This document shows positions 17,120 through 25,986 of a DNA stretch of 54,210 bases, one piece after another. Every line of letters begins with the position of its first letter. Position 1 is the first letter of the stretch. Made by a program: the position numbers and the translations under genes. The notes beneath the pieces were generated by a model. The model had not been told where the DNA came from and did not search any database. It worked only from the letters and a program-made list of their open reading frames with translations. Source of the stretch: Rubrivivax sp. Its GTDB lineage: Bacteria; Pseudomonadota; Gammaproteobacteria; Burkholderiales; Burkholderiaceae_C. Location of the stretch: positions 8,171 to 62,380 of the forward strand of contig JADMJD010000126.1 in the NCBI GenBank assembly GCA_018780805.1, read 5' to 3'.

Positions 17120-17932
17120 CTACATGCCCTTGAACAAGTGCGCGTACAGCCGGCTGGCCACCAGGGTCTCGGCGCGGCCGGCGAGCGTGAGCGTGACCTT
17201 GCCCGATTCTTCCCGCCTGGCGCTGCTGATGTGCCGCGCCTGCACCACGGTGCCGCGGTGCACCTGCCAGAAGACCTGCGGGTCCAGCTGCGGCAGCAGG
17301 TCCTTCAGCGGTGTGCGGATCAGGTGTTCGCGGCCGGCGGTGACCACGCGCACGTACTTGTCGGCGGCCTCGAAGTACAGCACCTCGGCCACCGGCACCA
17401 GGTGCACCAGGTTTCCTACCTGGGCCTGGACCACCTCCAGCCGGGGCGCCGGCATGGGCGCCGCACCCGCCACGCCCGCCGCACCCAGCAGACCGCGCAG
17501 CTGGGCCATGGCCTGCTGCATCGCATCGGGCGCGGGGGAGCTGCGGTGTGCCAGCCGCTGGCGCAGCCGCGCCACGCAGGCCGCCAGGCGGTCGGGTGCC
17601 ACCGGCTTGACCAGGTAGTCCACCGCCTGCGCCTCGAAGGCCTGCAGCGCGTACTGGTCGTAAGCCGTCACGAACACCAGCAGCGGGAAGGGCACGTCAT
17701 CGGGCCAGTCTTCGGCCAGCGCCTGGGCCGCCTCCAGCCCGGTCTGGCCGGGCATGCGGATGTCCAGAAAGCACACCTGCGGCCGGTGCTGCAGCGCCAG
17801 CACCACGGCCTGCAGGCCATCGCCGGCCTGGGCCACCAGCTGCAGCTCCGGCCAGAGCCGAGCCAGGTCGGCCTGCAGGCCAGCGGCGAGCAAGGGTTCG
17901 TCTTCGGCGATCAGGGCGGTGGCAGCGGTCAT
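17120..17932 (-). CDS. LytTR-family response regulator
   Basis: The 270-residue protein has an N-terminal receiver domain (phospho-acceptor D57 in CFLDIRMPG, acidic pair E10/D11, the conserved T in VFVTAYD and K in LVKPV) and a C-terminal LytTR DNA-binding domain (about 165-268: VLYFEAADKYVRVVT, FWQVHRGTVVQARHI). It would be phosphorylated by the kinase encoded immediately upstream, with which its gene overlaps by ATGA. Regulators of this class bind direct repeats near promoters; no target is evident here. It faces the polyketide-like operon, so a regulatory link is possible but unproven. Confidence 0.95.
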   Translation of the reverse strand: MTAATALIAEDEPLLAAGLQADLARLWPELQLVAQAGDGLQAVVLALQHRPQVCFLDIRMPGQTGLEAAQALAEDWPDDVPFPLLVFVTAYDQYALQAFEAQAVDYLVKPVAPDRLAACVARLRQRLAHRSSPAPDAMQQAMAQLRGLLGAAGVAGAAPMPAPRLEVVQAQVGNLVHLVPVAEVLYFEAADKYVRVVTAGREHLIRTPLKDLLPQLDPQVFWQVHRGTVVQARHISSARREESGKVTLTLAGRAETLVASRLYAHLFKGM

Positions 17933-19092
17933 GTGGGCTCGGTGATCGGCAAGGCAATCGGCAAGGCAATCGGCAAGGTGATGGTGGCCAGGGCACCGCC
18001 CCGGTCATCGGGTGCGGTTTCCAGCTGCAGCCGGGCGGCGGTGCCGTACAGGGTCTGCAGGCGTTCGCGGATCTGCTGCAGGCCAAAACGTGTGCCCGCG
18101 GTGGCGGCCGACGCGGCCTCCAGGCCCAGCCCGGTGTCGCGCACCTGCAGCACCAGCGTCTGGCCCTCGCGCCGTGCGCGCACCTCCAGCCGGCCGCCGG
18201 CCACCTGCGGCTCCAGCCCGTGTTTGATGCTGTTTTCCACCAGCGGCTGCAGCAGCAGCGGCGGCACGGGCAGCTGCGCCAGCGCGGGCGGCAGGTCCAG
18301 CACCGGCTGCAGGCGCGGGCCCATGCGGATGGCCATCAGGGCCAGGTAGTCGTCGACCCGTGCAAACTCGTCGGCCAGTGGGTGCAGGTTCAGGCGCGAG
18401 GCCGTCAGCGTCGCTCGCAGGAAGCTGATCAGGCGGTCCAGCATGGCCTGCGCGCGTGGTGGGTCCAGGCCGATCAGCACGCGCAGGTTGGCCAGGGTGT
18501 TGAACAGCATGTGCGGCTCCAGCTGCGACTGCAGCAGGCGCAGCTGGGTTTCGCTGGCCGCGCGTTGTGCGGCCTCGGCGCGCAGGCGCAGCGCCGCGGC
18601 ACGTTCCTGGGCGGTGAAGACAAAGACCGACACCATGGTGGCCACGACCGTGATGGCCAGCGTGACACGCGCGGCGATGGACGACAGCTCCCACAGCCGC
18701 GGTGAGCGTCCGCCGGTGATCAGGTCACCGATGGCCAGGCCGATCGTCGGCCCGGCCAGCGTGCCGACGATCAGCAGCGGCACCATGGCGCGCCAGCCGA
18801 AGTCCAGGCCCGGCAGACCGGGCGACGCCAGGTTCAGGCGTGCGCGGCGGCGGGCGGCCCACCAGTTGAAGATCTGGCGCGGGCTGTCGATGATGAGCCA
18901 GCAGCACAGGCCGATCGAAAACGAATAGATCAGCTTGTAGTAGAAACCGCCGTAGAACACCGTCAGCAGGCCGGTGATGGCGCTGCACAGCAGCAGCATG
19001 AAACGCAGGCTGCGCCAGAAGCGGGTGCGCGCCGGTTCGGCGGGCTGCAGCGGCGGCGATGTGGAAGGGAGCGTCACAGTCATCTGAGCCAT
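17929..19092 (-). CDS. LytS-like sensor histidine kinase
   Basis: The 387-residue kinase has four to five hydrophobic helices (about residues 30-66 and 102-160) followed by a His_kinase domain with the phospho-accepting H194 in LEPHMLFNTLANL and an ATP-binding region with VENSIKHGLEP and the RDTGLGL motif. I use the ATG at 19092; a second in-frame ATG lies at 19083. The last residues are a threefold repeat (LPIA, LPIA, LPIT) encoded by a 12-bp tandem repeat at about 17944-17979. Its stop overlaps the regulator start, so the pair is translated together. Confidence 0.93.
   Translation of the reverse strand: MAQMTVTLPSTSPPLQPAEPARTRFWRSLRFMLLLCSAITGLLTVFYGGFYYKLIYSFSIGLCCWLIIDSPRQIFNWWAARRRARLNLASPGLPGLDFGWRAMVPLLIVGTLAGPTIGLAIGDLITGGRSPRLWELSSIAARVTLAITVVATMVSVFVFTAQERAAALRLRAEAAQRAASETQLRLLQSQLEPHMLFNTLANLRVLIGLDPPRAQAMLDRLISFLRATLTASRLNLHPLADEFARVDDYLALMAIRMGPRLQPVLDLPPALAQLPVPPLLLQPLVENSIKHGLEPQVAGGRLEVRARREGQTLVLQVRDTGLGLEAASAATAGTRFGLQQIRERLQTLYGTAARLQLETAPDDRGGALATITLPIALPIALPITEPT
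17944..17979 (-). repeat. 12-bp tandem repeat at the 3' end of the kinase gene
   Basis: Three consecutive copies of a 12-bp unit (ATCGGCAAGGCA on the plus strand) encode the LPIA-LPIA-LPIT end of the kinase. Being a multiple of three, copy-number change would lengthen or shorten the tail without a frameshift. Confidence 0.8.
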
Positions 19093-19160
19093 TCTGCGCT
19101 GCCTGCCTCCAAGGCCTGCCACCTGCGCGACCGGATGCAGCGGGCTGCCGCCAAATGCCG

Positions 19161-19661
19161 TCAGCGTGGTGCGGGTGGGGCGTTCAGCTGGGCCCGCACG
19201 GCCTCGATGCGCGCCCGGTTGACGCCAAAATCGCGTTGCCCCAGGCGCGACGCCGAGCGCACCTGGATCACTTGCGCGGCCGGGTCGAACCAGAACTCGG
19301 CGTCGTCCACAAAGCCCAGCCAGCGGGTGCGGAACTGCAGGTACAGGTAATCCGGGCGCTCGGCCACCAGCGCGGCGCCGGGCAGGGCCAGCGCGATGCT
19401 GCGTACCCGGGCCAGGGTCTGCGGCCCGTCGCCCACCAGCGGCAGCGGCGCGATGGTCGCCAGCTCGCGGTGCGGCAAGCCGGGCCACAGCAGGGCCTGG
19501 CTGCTGACGCTGTTGGGTGTGTGGGACGGCGCTTTCAGGCGGCCATCGCGCACGCCCAGGTCGGTGGGCGCCCGGCCTGCCAGCAGGCCCACCTGGCCGG
19601 CCACCACCGCCAGCACGGGCAGCGCCAGCAGGCCCAGACCCAGGGCGCTCAGCCAACGCAT
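19161..19661 (-). CDS. DUF1499 family protein
   Basis: The 166-residue protein starts at ATG 19661 with an N-terminal hydrophobic segment (about residues 4-28, MRWLSALGLGLLALPVLAVV). The rest has the DUF1499 pattern: GRLKAPSHTPNSVSSQA near residue 40 and the C-terminal LQFRTRWLGFVDDAEFWFDP and VIQVRSASRLGQRDFGVNR stretches. It is probably a membrane-anchored or exported protein; the family has no known activity. It lies 68 bp upstream of the kinase gene on the same strand and is divergent from the M14 peptidase gene. Confidence 0.85.
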   Translation of the reverse strand: MRWLSALGLGLLALPVLAVVAGQVGLLAGRAPTDLGVRDGRLKAPSHTPNSVSSQALLWPGLPHRELATIAPLPLVGDGPQTLARVRSIALALPGAALVAERPDYLYLQFRTRWLGFVDDAEFWFDPAAQVIQVRSASRLGQRDFGVNRARIEAVRAQLNAPPAPR

Positions 19662-19718
19662 GACAGCTTCGTGAGGTAAGGCATCAGGCCGATTGTGGCG
19701 TGCTGGCAAGATGGCGGG

Positions 19719-21281
19719 ATGAACCGTCTCCTGCGGCTGTGCTGGCCACTGATCCTGGTGCTGCTCGTGGGCACCGGCAGCGGGGTGTCCGCCCAGGGCC
19801 TGTTGCCGTACAGCCAGGCCGTGGCCGACCGGTTCCCGCCGCCCGCCGAACGCCCCAACACCCCTGGCCTGCAGCCCGGCCGCCAGACCTGGACCGACAA
19901 CCAGGAACTGGCCGATGCCTTGCGGGCCATCGCCGCGCGCGGCGCAGCACGTTTGCTGGTCATCGGCCACAGCGGCACCGGCCTGCCGCTGCTGGCGTTG
20001 CACTACAGCCGCGGTGCCGGGCGGCCGGTGGCCTTGTTGATCGGCCAGCAGCACGGCAACGAGCCGGCCGGCGGCGAAGCGCTGCTGGCGCTGGCCGGCC
20101 AGTTGGCCGACCCGCGCCACCCCCTGGCCGCGGTGCTGGACCGGCTGGACGTGGTGCTGCTGCCGCGCGCCAACCCCGACGGTGCGCAGCTGAACCGGCG
20201 CGTCAACGCCGCCGGGCTGGACGTGAACCGCGACCACCTGCTGCTGCGCACACCCGAGGCCGAGGCCCTGGCCGAGCTGCAGCGCAGCCTGCAGCCGGTG
20301 CTGGTGGTCGACGCGCACGAACACATCGCGCTCGGGCGCTACATGCCCAAGTTCGGCGGCATCAAGGGCCATGACCTGCTGATCCAGTACGCCACCACGC
20401 CCAACCTGCCGCCAGCGCTGACGCAGGCGGCCGAGACCCTGTTCCGCCAGCCCCTGCTGCAGGCGCTGGACCGCGCCGGCCTGAGCCACGAGTGGTACTA
20501 CACCAACCCGACCGCGCCCACCGAACGCCTGCTGACGATGGGCGGCATCCAGCCCGACCTGGCGCGCAACACCAGCGGGCTCAAACACGCGGTGAGCTTT
20601 CTGCTGGAATCGCGTGGATTTGACCTGCACCGGCTGCACGCCGAACGGCGGGTGCACAGCCACGTGGTGGCCCTGCACAGCCTGCTCGCCAGCGGCGCGG
20701 CGCAGGCCGATGCGCTGCTGGCGTTACAGGCCCGGGCCGGTGCCGAGGTGGCCGCGCAGGCCTGCCAGGGGGTTTTTGTGGTCGAAGGCCGCCCCACGCG
20801 TGAGCAGCGCGACATCCGCCTGCTCGACCCGGACACCGGCGCCGACAAGACCCTGCGTGTGGACTGGGACTCGGCGCTGCAGATCCAGCCGCTGCGCACC
20901 CGTGCGCGGCCCTGCGGTTATTGGCTGGCGCCCAACGCCACCGAGGCCGTGGCCCGGCTGCACCGCCTGGGCGTGCTGGTGCGCACCTTGCCCGCGGCGC
21001 AGACCCTGCAGGTGGAGCAGTACCGCGAGACGGCCCGGGGTGAGGCCCCGCGCCTGGACACACTGGGCCGGGTGCGCGACCCCTACGCGGTGCAGCGTGT
21101 GGGGGTGGCGCTGGAGGCTGGCACCCTGCGTGCGGAAGCCGGCAGCTTCTACGTGCCGCTGGACCAGCCGCTGGCCGCGCTGGTGGTGGCAGCGCTGGAG
21201 CCCGACACGCAGAACAGCTGGTTCGCGCACCGGCTGCTGCCGGGGCTGGACGCGGTGCAGCGGGTCATGGTCAGACCCTGA
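19719..21281 (+). CDS. Exported M14 family zinc carboxypeptidase-like protein
   Basis: The 520-residue product has a signal peptide (first 25 residues, cleavage near VSAQ) and an M14 catalytic domain. Zinc ligands are seen as H112 and E115 in GQQHGNEP and a histidine in VVDAHEH (about 200-202); the substrate-binding arginine region reads RANPDGAQLNRRVNAAG with DVNRDH after it. M14 enzymes cleave C-terminal residues from peptides or act on peptidoglycan stem peptides. The location is probably periplasmic. The catalytic glutamate near the end of the domain was not pinpointed. It converges with the last gene of the injection-system locus, 22 bp away. Confidence 0.85.
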   Translation: MNRLLRLCWPLILVLLVGTGSGVSAQGLLPYSQAVADRFPPPAERPNTPGLQPGRQTWTDNQELADALRAIAARGAARLLVIGHSGTGLPLLALHYSRGAGRPVALLIGQQHGNEPAGGEALLALAGQLADPRHPLAAVLDRLDVVLLPRANPDGAQLNRRVNAAGLDVNRDHLLLRTPEAEALAELQRSLQPVLVVDAHEHIALGRYMPKFGGIKGHDLLIQYATTPNLPPALTQAAETLFRQPLLQALDRAGLSHEWYYTNPTAPTERLLTMGGIQPDLARNTSGLKHAVSFLLESRGFDLHRLHAERRVHSHVVALHSLLASGAAQADALLALQARAGAEVAAQACQGVFVVEGRPTREQRDIRLLDPDTGADKTLRVDWDSALQIQPLRTRARPCGYWLAPNATEAVARLHRLGVLVRTLPAAQTLQVEQYRETARGEAPRLDTLGRVRDPYAVQRVGVALEAGTLRAEAGSFYVPLDQPLAALVVAALEPDTQNSWFAHRLLPGLDAVQRVMVRP

Positions 21282-21303
21282 CCGGCTCGGCGCCAAACCC
21301 TGA

Positions 21304-22989
21304 TCACGGCAGGCGCAGCCGCAGGCGGGCCGAGTCCAGCGTCACACTGGCCGCGATGCCGGCGCTGATGGCCAGCGGTGCGTCAGCCAGCGCGTTGAGT
21401 GCCTGCGCGTCCAGGCCCAGGCTCAGCGGCCCTGGCGCCAGAGTCGTCGCCACGCTGTGTGGCCCGACCGCCAGCGCGATCGCGCGGCTGCCGGCGGCCA
21501 GGTCGGCGCCACCGGCCAGCACGTGCACGGCCAGCGGTTGAGGCAAAGCCTGCTCGGCGCCGCCCGCCACGGCCACGCGCCGCGCGGGGTCCCCCGTGCT
21601 GCCAAAGAGCCAGACGCCGCTGCCTTCCGACAACGTCACCGCCAGCCAGGTGCGGCCGGCCTGCAGGTCCAGCGGGGCGCAGCGCAGTGCCAGCCAGCCA
21701 CCGGCGGGGGTGGGCAGGGTCACGGTCTGGGCGTGCAGCACTGCGCCGCCGTCGCTCAACAAGCGCCAATGCAGCGTGACGGCGTCCGACATCGGCTGCC
21801 AGGCGATGGCCACACCGCCGACACGCCCGGCCGGCAGGTCCAGCGCCTGCCGCCAGCTGCCTTCGGCCGCCGCGGGCGAACCCAGCAGCGCGCCTTGCCG
21901 GCCGTCGCTGCCGCCGGCGCCGGCCGCTGCTGCGGCATCGGCCACCACGCGGCCGCTCAGCGTCAGCGCCTGCGGCGCACCGCCGGCCGGCAGCGCCAGC
22001 GGCAGCGTGTGGTGCCGGTGGCCGTGGCCGTCGAAATCCAGCCGCGCCGGCGTGGCGAGCAGTTCCAGTTCGGCGTCCAGACGCAGTGACAGCCCGGGCA
22101 GGCTCAAGCTGCAAGGTGCGTCGGATTCGCAGTCCAGCCGCAAGCGCAGCGGCGGATCGTCTTCACCCAGCAGGCGCTGCAGCCGTTCCAGCGCCGGGGC
22201 CCAGGCGTCCGCCAGCGGTTCGGCCGGCAGCGTGGTGGTGCCCGTGTCGCCCGGTTGCAGGGCCTGCCACAGCAGTTCCTCGCCGCTGGCGCGCTCGGCC
22301 ATCAGCCGCAGGCGCGGGCTGGTGGGCCGGCCATCCACCACCAGCTGCGAGAGGGTGGCGAAATGCGGGGACAGCTCTTCGGTTTCCAGCGCCAGCACGC
22401 TGTCTTGCACGTCCACCCCGGCGGCCATCGCCCGCGCCGGTGCCTGGGCGCGCAACGACGGCTGGGCCTGCGCCACCTGCACCACGATGGCCAGCTGCAG
22501 GTCTGCCACCACCAGCATGGCGCCCGTGACGACCTCGAAATCAGCGCCGATCCAGGGTTCGGCCAGGTCTTCGCCGGTGGTGCCGCTGGCGGCGGCTTCT
22601 TCGCCGACATGTTCGCCGTCGGCCCGGTGCAGCGTGTAGCGGTAGCGGTTGGACTGCGCGATGCCGCCGCGGAACTGCAGCACCGGCATCGGCAGCCGCA
22701 TCTTCAGCCGCCGCCCGCCCCGGGCCGCCGGCGCGGCCGGGGCAAACCAGTCGGTCCGGCCGAAGCCCAGCGCCAGCCGCAGCGGCGCAAAACGGGCCTG
22801 CAACTGCGCCACGCCCAGGCCCAGCGCCAGCGCGCCGGGCAGGGCCGGCACCGGCAGCCAGAAGGACTGGCGGAAGACCGCGACCTCACCCGCCCACTGT
22901 GGCACCGTCAGCGCCACGCTGTGCCCGGCGGTGACGCGTGTGCTGGTGGCCAGGCTGGTGGCGCTGTACAGGCCGAAGGCCGTGTTCAT
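21304..22989 (-). CDS. Injection-system accessory protein, probable beta-sandwich fibre or adhesin
   Basis: I do not recognise a named family in this 561-residue protein. It is the last gene of the contractile injection locus and overlaps the preceding gene by ATGA, so it belongs to the same operon. The composition is rich in beta-forming residues with many short Gly/Ala/Pro turns, and the C-terminal half (about 330-561) reads like several consecutive jelly-roll or beta-sandwich units (for example GGWLALRCAPLDLQAGRTWLA and the LRLRLP end). It has no signal peptide. Position after the baseplate and fibre genes suggests a fibre tip or host-binding component. Confidence 0.6.
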   Translation of the reverse strand: MNTAFGLYSATSLATSTRVTAGHSVALTVPQWAGEVAVFRQSFWLPVPALPGALALGLGVAQLQARFAPLRLALGFGRTDWFAPAAPAARGGRRLKMRLPMPVLQFRGGIAQSNRYRYTLHRADGEHVGEEAAASGTTGEDLAEPWIGADFEVVTGAMLVVADLQLAIVVQVAQAQPSLRAQAPARAMAAGVDVQDSVLALETEELSPHFATLSQLVVDGRPTSPRLRLMAERASGEELLWQALQPGDTGTTTLPAEPLADAWAPALERLQRLLGEDDPPLRLRLDCESDAPCSLSLPGLSLRLDAELELLATPARLDFDGHGHRHHTLPLALPAGGAPQALTLSGRVVADAAAAAGAGGSDGRQGALLGSPAAAEGSWRQALDLPAGRVGGVAIAWQPMSDAVTLHWRLLSDGGAVLHAQTVTLPTPAGGWLALRCAPLDLQAGRTWLAVTLSEGSGVWLFGSTGDPARRVAVAGGAEQALPQPLAVHVLAGGADLAAGSRAIALAVGPHSVATTLAPGPLSLGLDAQALNALADAPLAISAGIAASVTLDSARLRLRLP

Positions 22990-24500
22990 GGTTTTTTCGC
23001 CCGCGGGCGTCGGCGCTGTGGGCCTGGGGCGACGAGCGGGCCGGTGAGGGGTGCGATGGGTGAGAGCGGACCGATGGGCGCGAGAGGCCCGATCGGCTCG
23101 ATCGGCGCAAGCACCAGCCGGATGTCGCTGATGTCGGTGCTCAGCGTGCTGACCTGGCGCGACAGCGCGTCGTTCTGCTGCGTGAGCACCAGCACCTGGC
23201 TGTCCAGCCGTGCCACCTCACCCAGCAAGGCCTCGTTGCCCAGCTGCAGGTCCAGCTTGTTGACCTGGCTGACGTTTTTCACCAGCGTGAAGCTGCCCAG
23301 CGACGTGGGGCTGACCTCGCGTGCCGCCACCGGCATCTCGGTCAACAGCGCGGCCTGCACCGCCGGTGACGCCTGGGCCACGGCCGGGCTGCTGGTCAGG
23401 CGCGTGGTGGCGTCGGTCACGGCTTTCTGGCCCACCCACAATGCGGCGCGCCCGCTGCGGCCGGCGATGAAGGCCTGGGCCTGGCCCAGCAATTCGGACA
23501 CGACCTCCGGGCCCTTGGCGCGTTGCAGCGCGGTGTCGAAACCGGCGTCCAGACCGGCCACCTCCCGCAGCCTGTCGCCCAGGAACTCCAGCCACGCACC
23601 GACCCAGTTTTTCCACACCACCGTGCCCACCGCGCGCGCCAGGCTGCTGCCCCCGGCGTTGGGCAGCACCGCATCGGCCTGCAGCAGCACACTCTCCATC
23701 GGCCAGGCCAGGCGCCAGGCGCCGGGGTTCAGCGCGGCGAGCATGGCCTCGCGGTGGTCGCGCACAAAAATGTCGATGGCGCGGCGCAGGTTGTAGCTGC
23801 GCTCCAGCAGGTACAGGTCGGCCAGCGCGCGGAAGTCGGCTTCCAGCTTCAGCGGATCACCGGCGTTCACGTCCAGCAGCACCAGCGCGTTCTGCAGCGC
23901 GGCGTCGTGCAGCTCCGACAAGGGCTCGGACGGAGGCCGCAGCAGGTCGAGCACCGCGCTGCCGTCGGCACCGGTGATCACCGTGATGGCCTGCCCTTCG
24001 ACCCGCTGGAAGCCGTACATCCACACCAGCTTGCCGGCGCCCGTCTGCACCGTGACGGGCACCGCCGCGCGTGGCACGCCGCCGCGGTCGGCCACACGCA
24101 CGGTGATCAGCAGTGGCAAACCCAGCCAGGCCGGCTGCGGCCGGGCCGCCAGCGTGACGGCCAGGCCAGTGTCGGCCGGCGCCGACAACGGCGCGGCGCC
24201 GAAAAACAGGTCCACCCAGCGGCTGGGTTCCAGGCCCAGCGCCGCCACGCAGATCTCGGTGAAACGCTCCGGCCCGATGAGCCGGATGCTGCGCACCTGC
24301 ACGATGTCGGTGAAGGCGCCACCCAGCGCGGCCCGGGCGTCCAGCAGCCGCTGGCCGAGCTTGACGCCGATGTCGGGCTCGCCCGGGAACTCGATGTCGC
24401 GGTTCAGCTGCTGCGCATTGCTGGCGCGGTTCAGGAACGCCAGCACCCGGTCCGCCTGTGCGGGCGACAGGTCGGAGGGGTTCAGGTAAACATCGGGCAC
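22986..24500 (-). CDS. Injection-system fibre-like protein with Ig-like domain, coiled coil and Pro-rich tail
   Basis: The 504-residue product has an N-terminal helical region (about 1-120, opening with PDVYLNPSDLSPAQADRVLAF), a likely Ig-like beta-sandwich (about 130-190, GVPRAAVPVTVQTGAGKLVW and DGSAVLDLL), a long helical part, a coiled coil (about 420-465, heptads of LDSQVLVLTQQNDALSRQV) and a Pro/Gly-rich end with repeated PIGPLxPI motifs before a basic RRRPRAKKP terminus. This build is usual for trimeric fibre or tether proteins. It has no family name that I can give. It overlaps the next gene by ATGA. Confidence 0.6.
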   Translation of the reverse strand: MPDVYLNPSDLSPAQADRVLAFLNRASNAQQLNRDIEFPGEPDIGVKLGQRLLDARAALGGAFTDIVQVRSIRLIGPERFTEICVAALGLEPSRWVDLFFGAAPLSAPADTGLAVTLAARPQPAWLGLPLLITVRVADRGGVPRAAVPVTVQTGAGKLVWMYGFQRVEGQAITVITGADGSAVLDLLRPPSEPLSELHDAALQNALVLLDVNAGDPLKLEADFRALADLYLLERSYNLRRAIDIFVRDHREAMLAALNPGAWRLAWPMESVLLQADAVLPNAGGSSLARAVGTVVWKNWVGAWLEFLGDRLREVAGLDAGFDTALQRAKGPEVVSELLGQAQAFIAGRSGRAALWVGQKAVTDATTRLTSSPAVAQASPAVQAALLTEMPVAAREVSPTSLGSFTLVKNVSQVNKLDLQLGNEALLGEVARLDSQVLVLTQQNDALSRQVSTLSTDISDIRLVLAPIEPIGPLAPIGPLSPIAPLTGPLVAPGPQRRRPRAKKP

Positions 24501-24525
24501 GGCCGCGCCTCTCAGGTGCCGGGGT

Positions 24526-25986
24526 TCAGGTGCCCGGAATACGCGACGCCAGCTGGTTCAGGCTGACGTTGATGGTGCTCAGCCGGCTGCCCAGGTCGGC
24601 CACCTCGGCAACGTTGATCTTGTTCACGCCGTCGCCGATCGTGCGCAGGCCGGCGCTGATCTCCTTGCCGGTCTGCTCGGCCGCTTTCACGCGGTCTTCC
24701 AGCAACAGCACCGATTGTTTGGTGCTGGCGGCATCGGCCGCGGCGGTCTGCGCGCTGCGCGCCACCTGGCTTGCCGTCTGGCCCACCTGCGCCTGCGTGG
24801 CGTAGCTGGTCGCGGCCTTGGCGTCGTTGCCACCGGCGGCAAACTGCATGGTCACCGCCCCGGCGAACAGGTCGCGCGACTGCGCCTTGACGGTGTCGGT
24901 GCCTGGCAGCACCTGGGCCAGCGCGGACTCCACCGCCACCAGGTTGCGCACATGGCCCAGCGCCCCGACCACCGGCGCGCGGCGGTTGAGCTCGGCGGTG
25001 AAAAACGGCAGCGCATCAACCCGGGCGTATTCGTTTTCGAACAGGTCGCGCCAGCCCGGCAGCACGGGTGTGACCTCCTTGACGTATCCGTCAGACCAGT
25101 GCGCGAGCCACTCGCGGAAGTTGACCTGGATGGTGGCGATGCCCCGTGTCGGGTCCGGCGTGACCGCGCTGGAATCCGGCTTGGCAAACGCCATCACTGT
25201 GGCGCGGAAGTTCTGCCACTGGCCAACCTGGATGAAGCCGCCGATGTGGCCGCCCACGTAGCGCCCGCCGGTCATCTGGCCGATGTAACCGTCGGCGTAG
25301 GTGCGGAAGGCCGGGCTGGCGTCGTAACGCGCGTTCATGGTCTGGAAGGCCATCTGCGCCTGGGCTTCCATCGGCGAGCTGGCCAGGTTCAGGCTCTGCA
25401 TCACCGTCAGGCCGGTGTTGCCCACCTGGGTGGCCAGCGCGCTGGAGAAGTTCAGCTCCGATTCCAGCGTGAAACCCCGGGTGTGCTGGCCGCGCAGCTG
25501 CACACGGGCGATGCCTTGTTCGTTGACCTGGATGGCGAGTGCGTTCTCTTCGGCATTTTCGCGCACCGTGAAGCCGGGCGCACCACGCAGCCGGCCCCAG
25601 GTGGCCACCACGTCCAGCCAGGGGCGTGGGCCGGTGAGCGGGCTGCCGTCCAGCGCCGTGGCCAGGAACTGGATCTCGACCACCTGACCGACCAGCACGT
25701 TTTCGCTCGCGGTGCTGACGGTGAGCCGGTACTGCTCGCGCAGCGGGGCGGTCTCGTCTTCCAGCTGCTGCACACGCGCCGGCAGTAGCTCCAGCGCATC
25801 GACACGCGTCGAGAGCGTGTTCAGCTGCGCCTGCAGCGCGGCCACCGCGTCGGGCAGGCCCAGCAGCGCGGTGCCGTACTCCACCAGCACGCTGGCCATG
25901 GTGTTCCAGTCCTGCGCCGTGATCAGGTGGCCGGGTGTGCGGCCGCCCAGGCCTTGGGCGTCGGTCAACGCGGTTTGTACGGTCAT
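24526..25986 (-). CDS. Injection-system tail-fibre-like protein with coiled coils
   Basis: The 486-residue protein begins at ATG 25986, overlapping the stop of the gpI-like gene. Its N-terminus (GGRTPGHLITAQDWNTM) resembles the attachment region of phage and injection-system fibres. A coiled coil follows (about 45-85, AALQAQLNTLSTRVDALEL), then beta-rich segments with an Ig-like look (GQVVEIQFLATALDGSP, ARVQLRGQHTRGFTLESEL), and a C-terminal helical part with a second coiled coil (about 415-486). I infer a trimeric fibre attached to the baseplate. No signal peptide is present. Confidence 0.6.
   Translation of the reverse strand: MTVQTALTDAQGLGGRTPGHLITAQDWNTMASVLVEYGTALLGLPDAVAALQAQLNTLSTRVDALELLPARVQQLEDETAPLREQYRLTVSTASENVLVGQVVEIQFLATALDGSPLTGPRPWLDVVATWGRLRGAPGFTVRENAEENALAIQVNEQGIARVQLRGQHTRGFTLESELNFSSALATQVGNTGLTVMQSLNLASSPMEAQAQMAFQTMNARYDASPAFRTYADGYIGQMTGGRYVGGHIGGFIQVGQWQNFRATVMAFAKPDSSAVTPDPTRGIATIQVNFREWLAHWSDGYVKEVTPVLPGWRDLFENEYARVDALPFFTAELNRRAPVVGALGHVRNLVAVESALAQVLPGTDTVKAQSRDLFAGAVTMQFAAGGNDAKAATSYATQAQVGQTASQVARSAQTAAADAASTKQSVLLLEDRVKAAEQTGKEISAGLRTIGDGVNKINVAEVADLGSRLSTINVSLNQLASRIPGT

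Noticed and set aside
19161..20678. A 505-residue minus-strand protein overlapping the M14 gene.
   Set aside because: Only the last 166 residues resemble a known family (DUF1499); the rest is antisense to the M14 peptidase.
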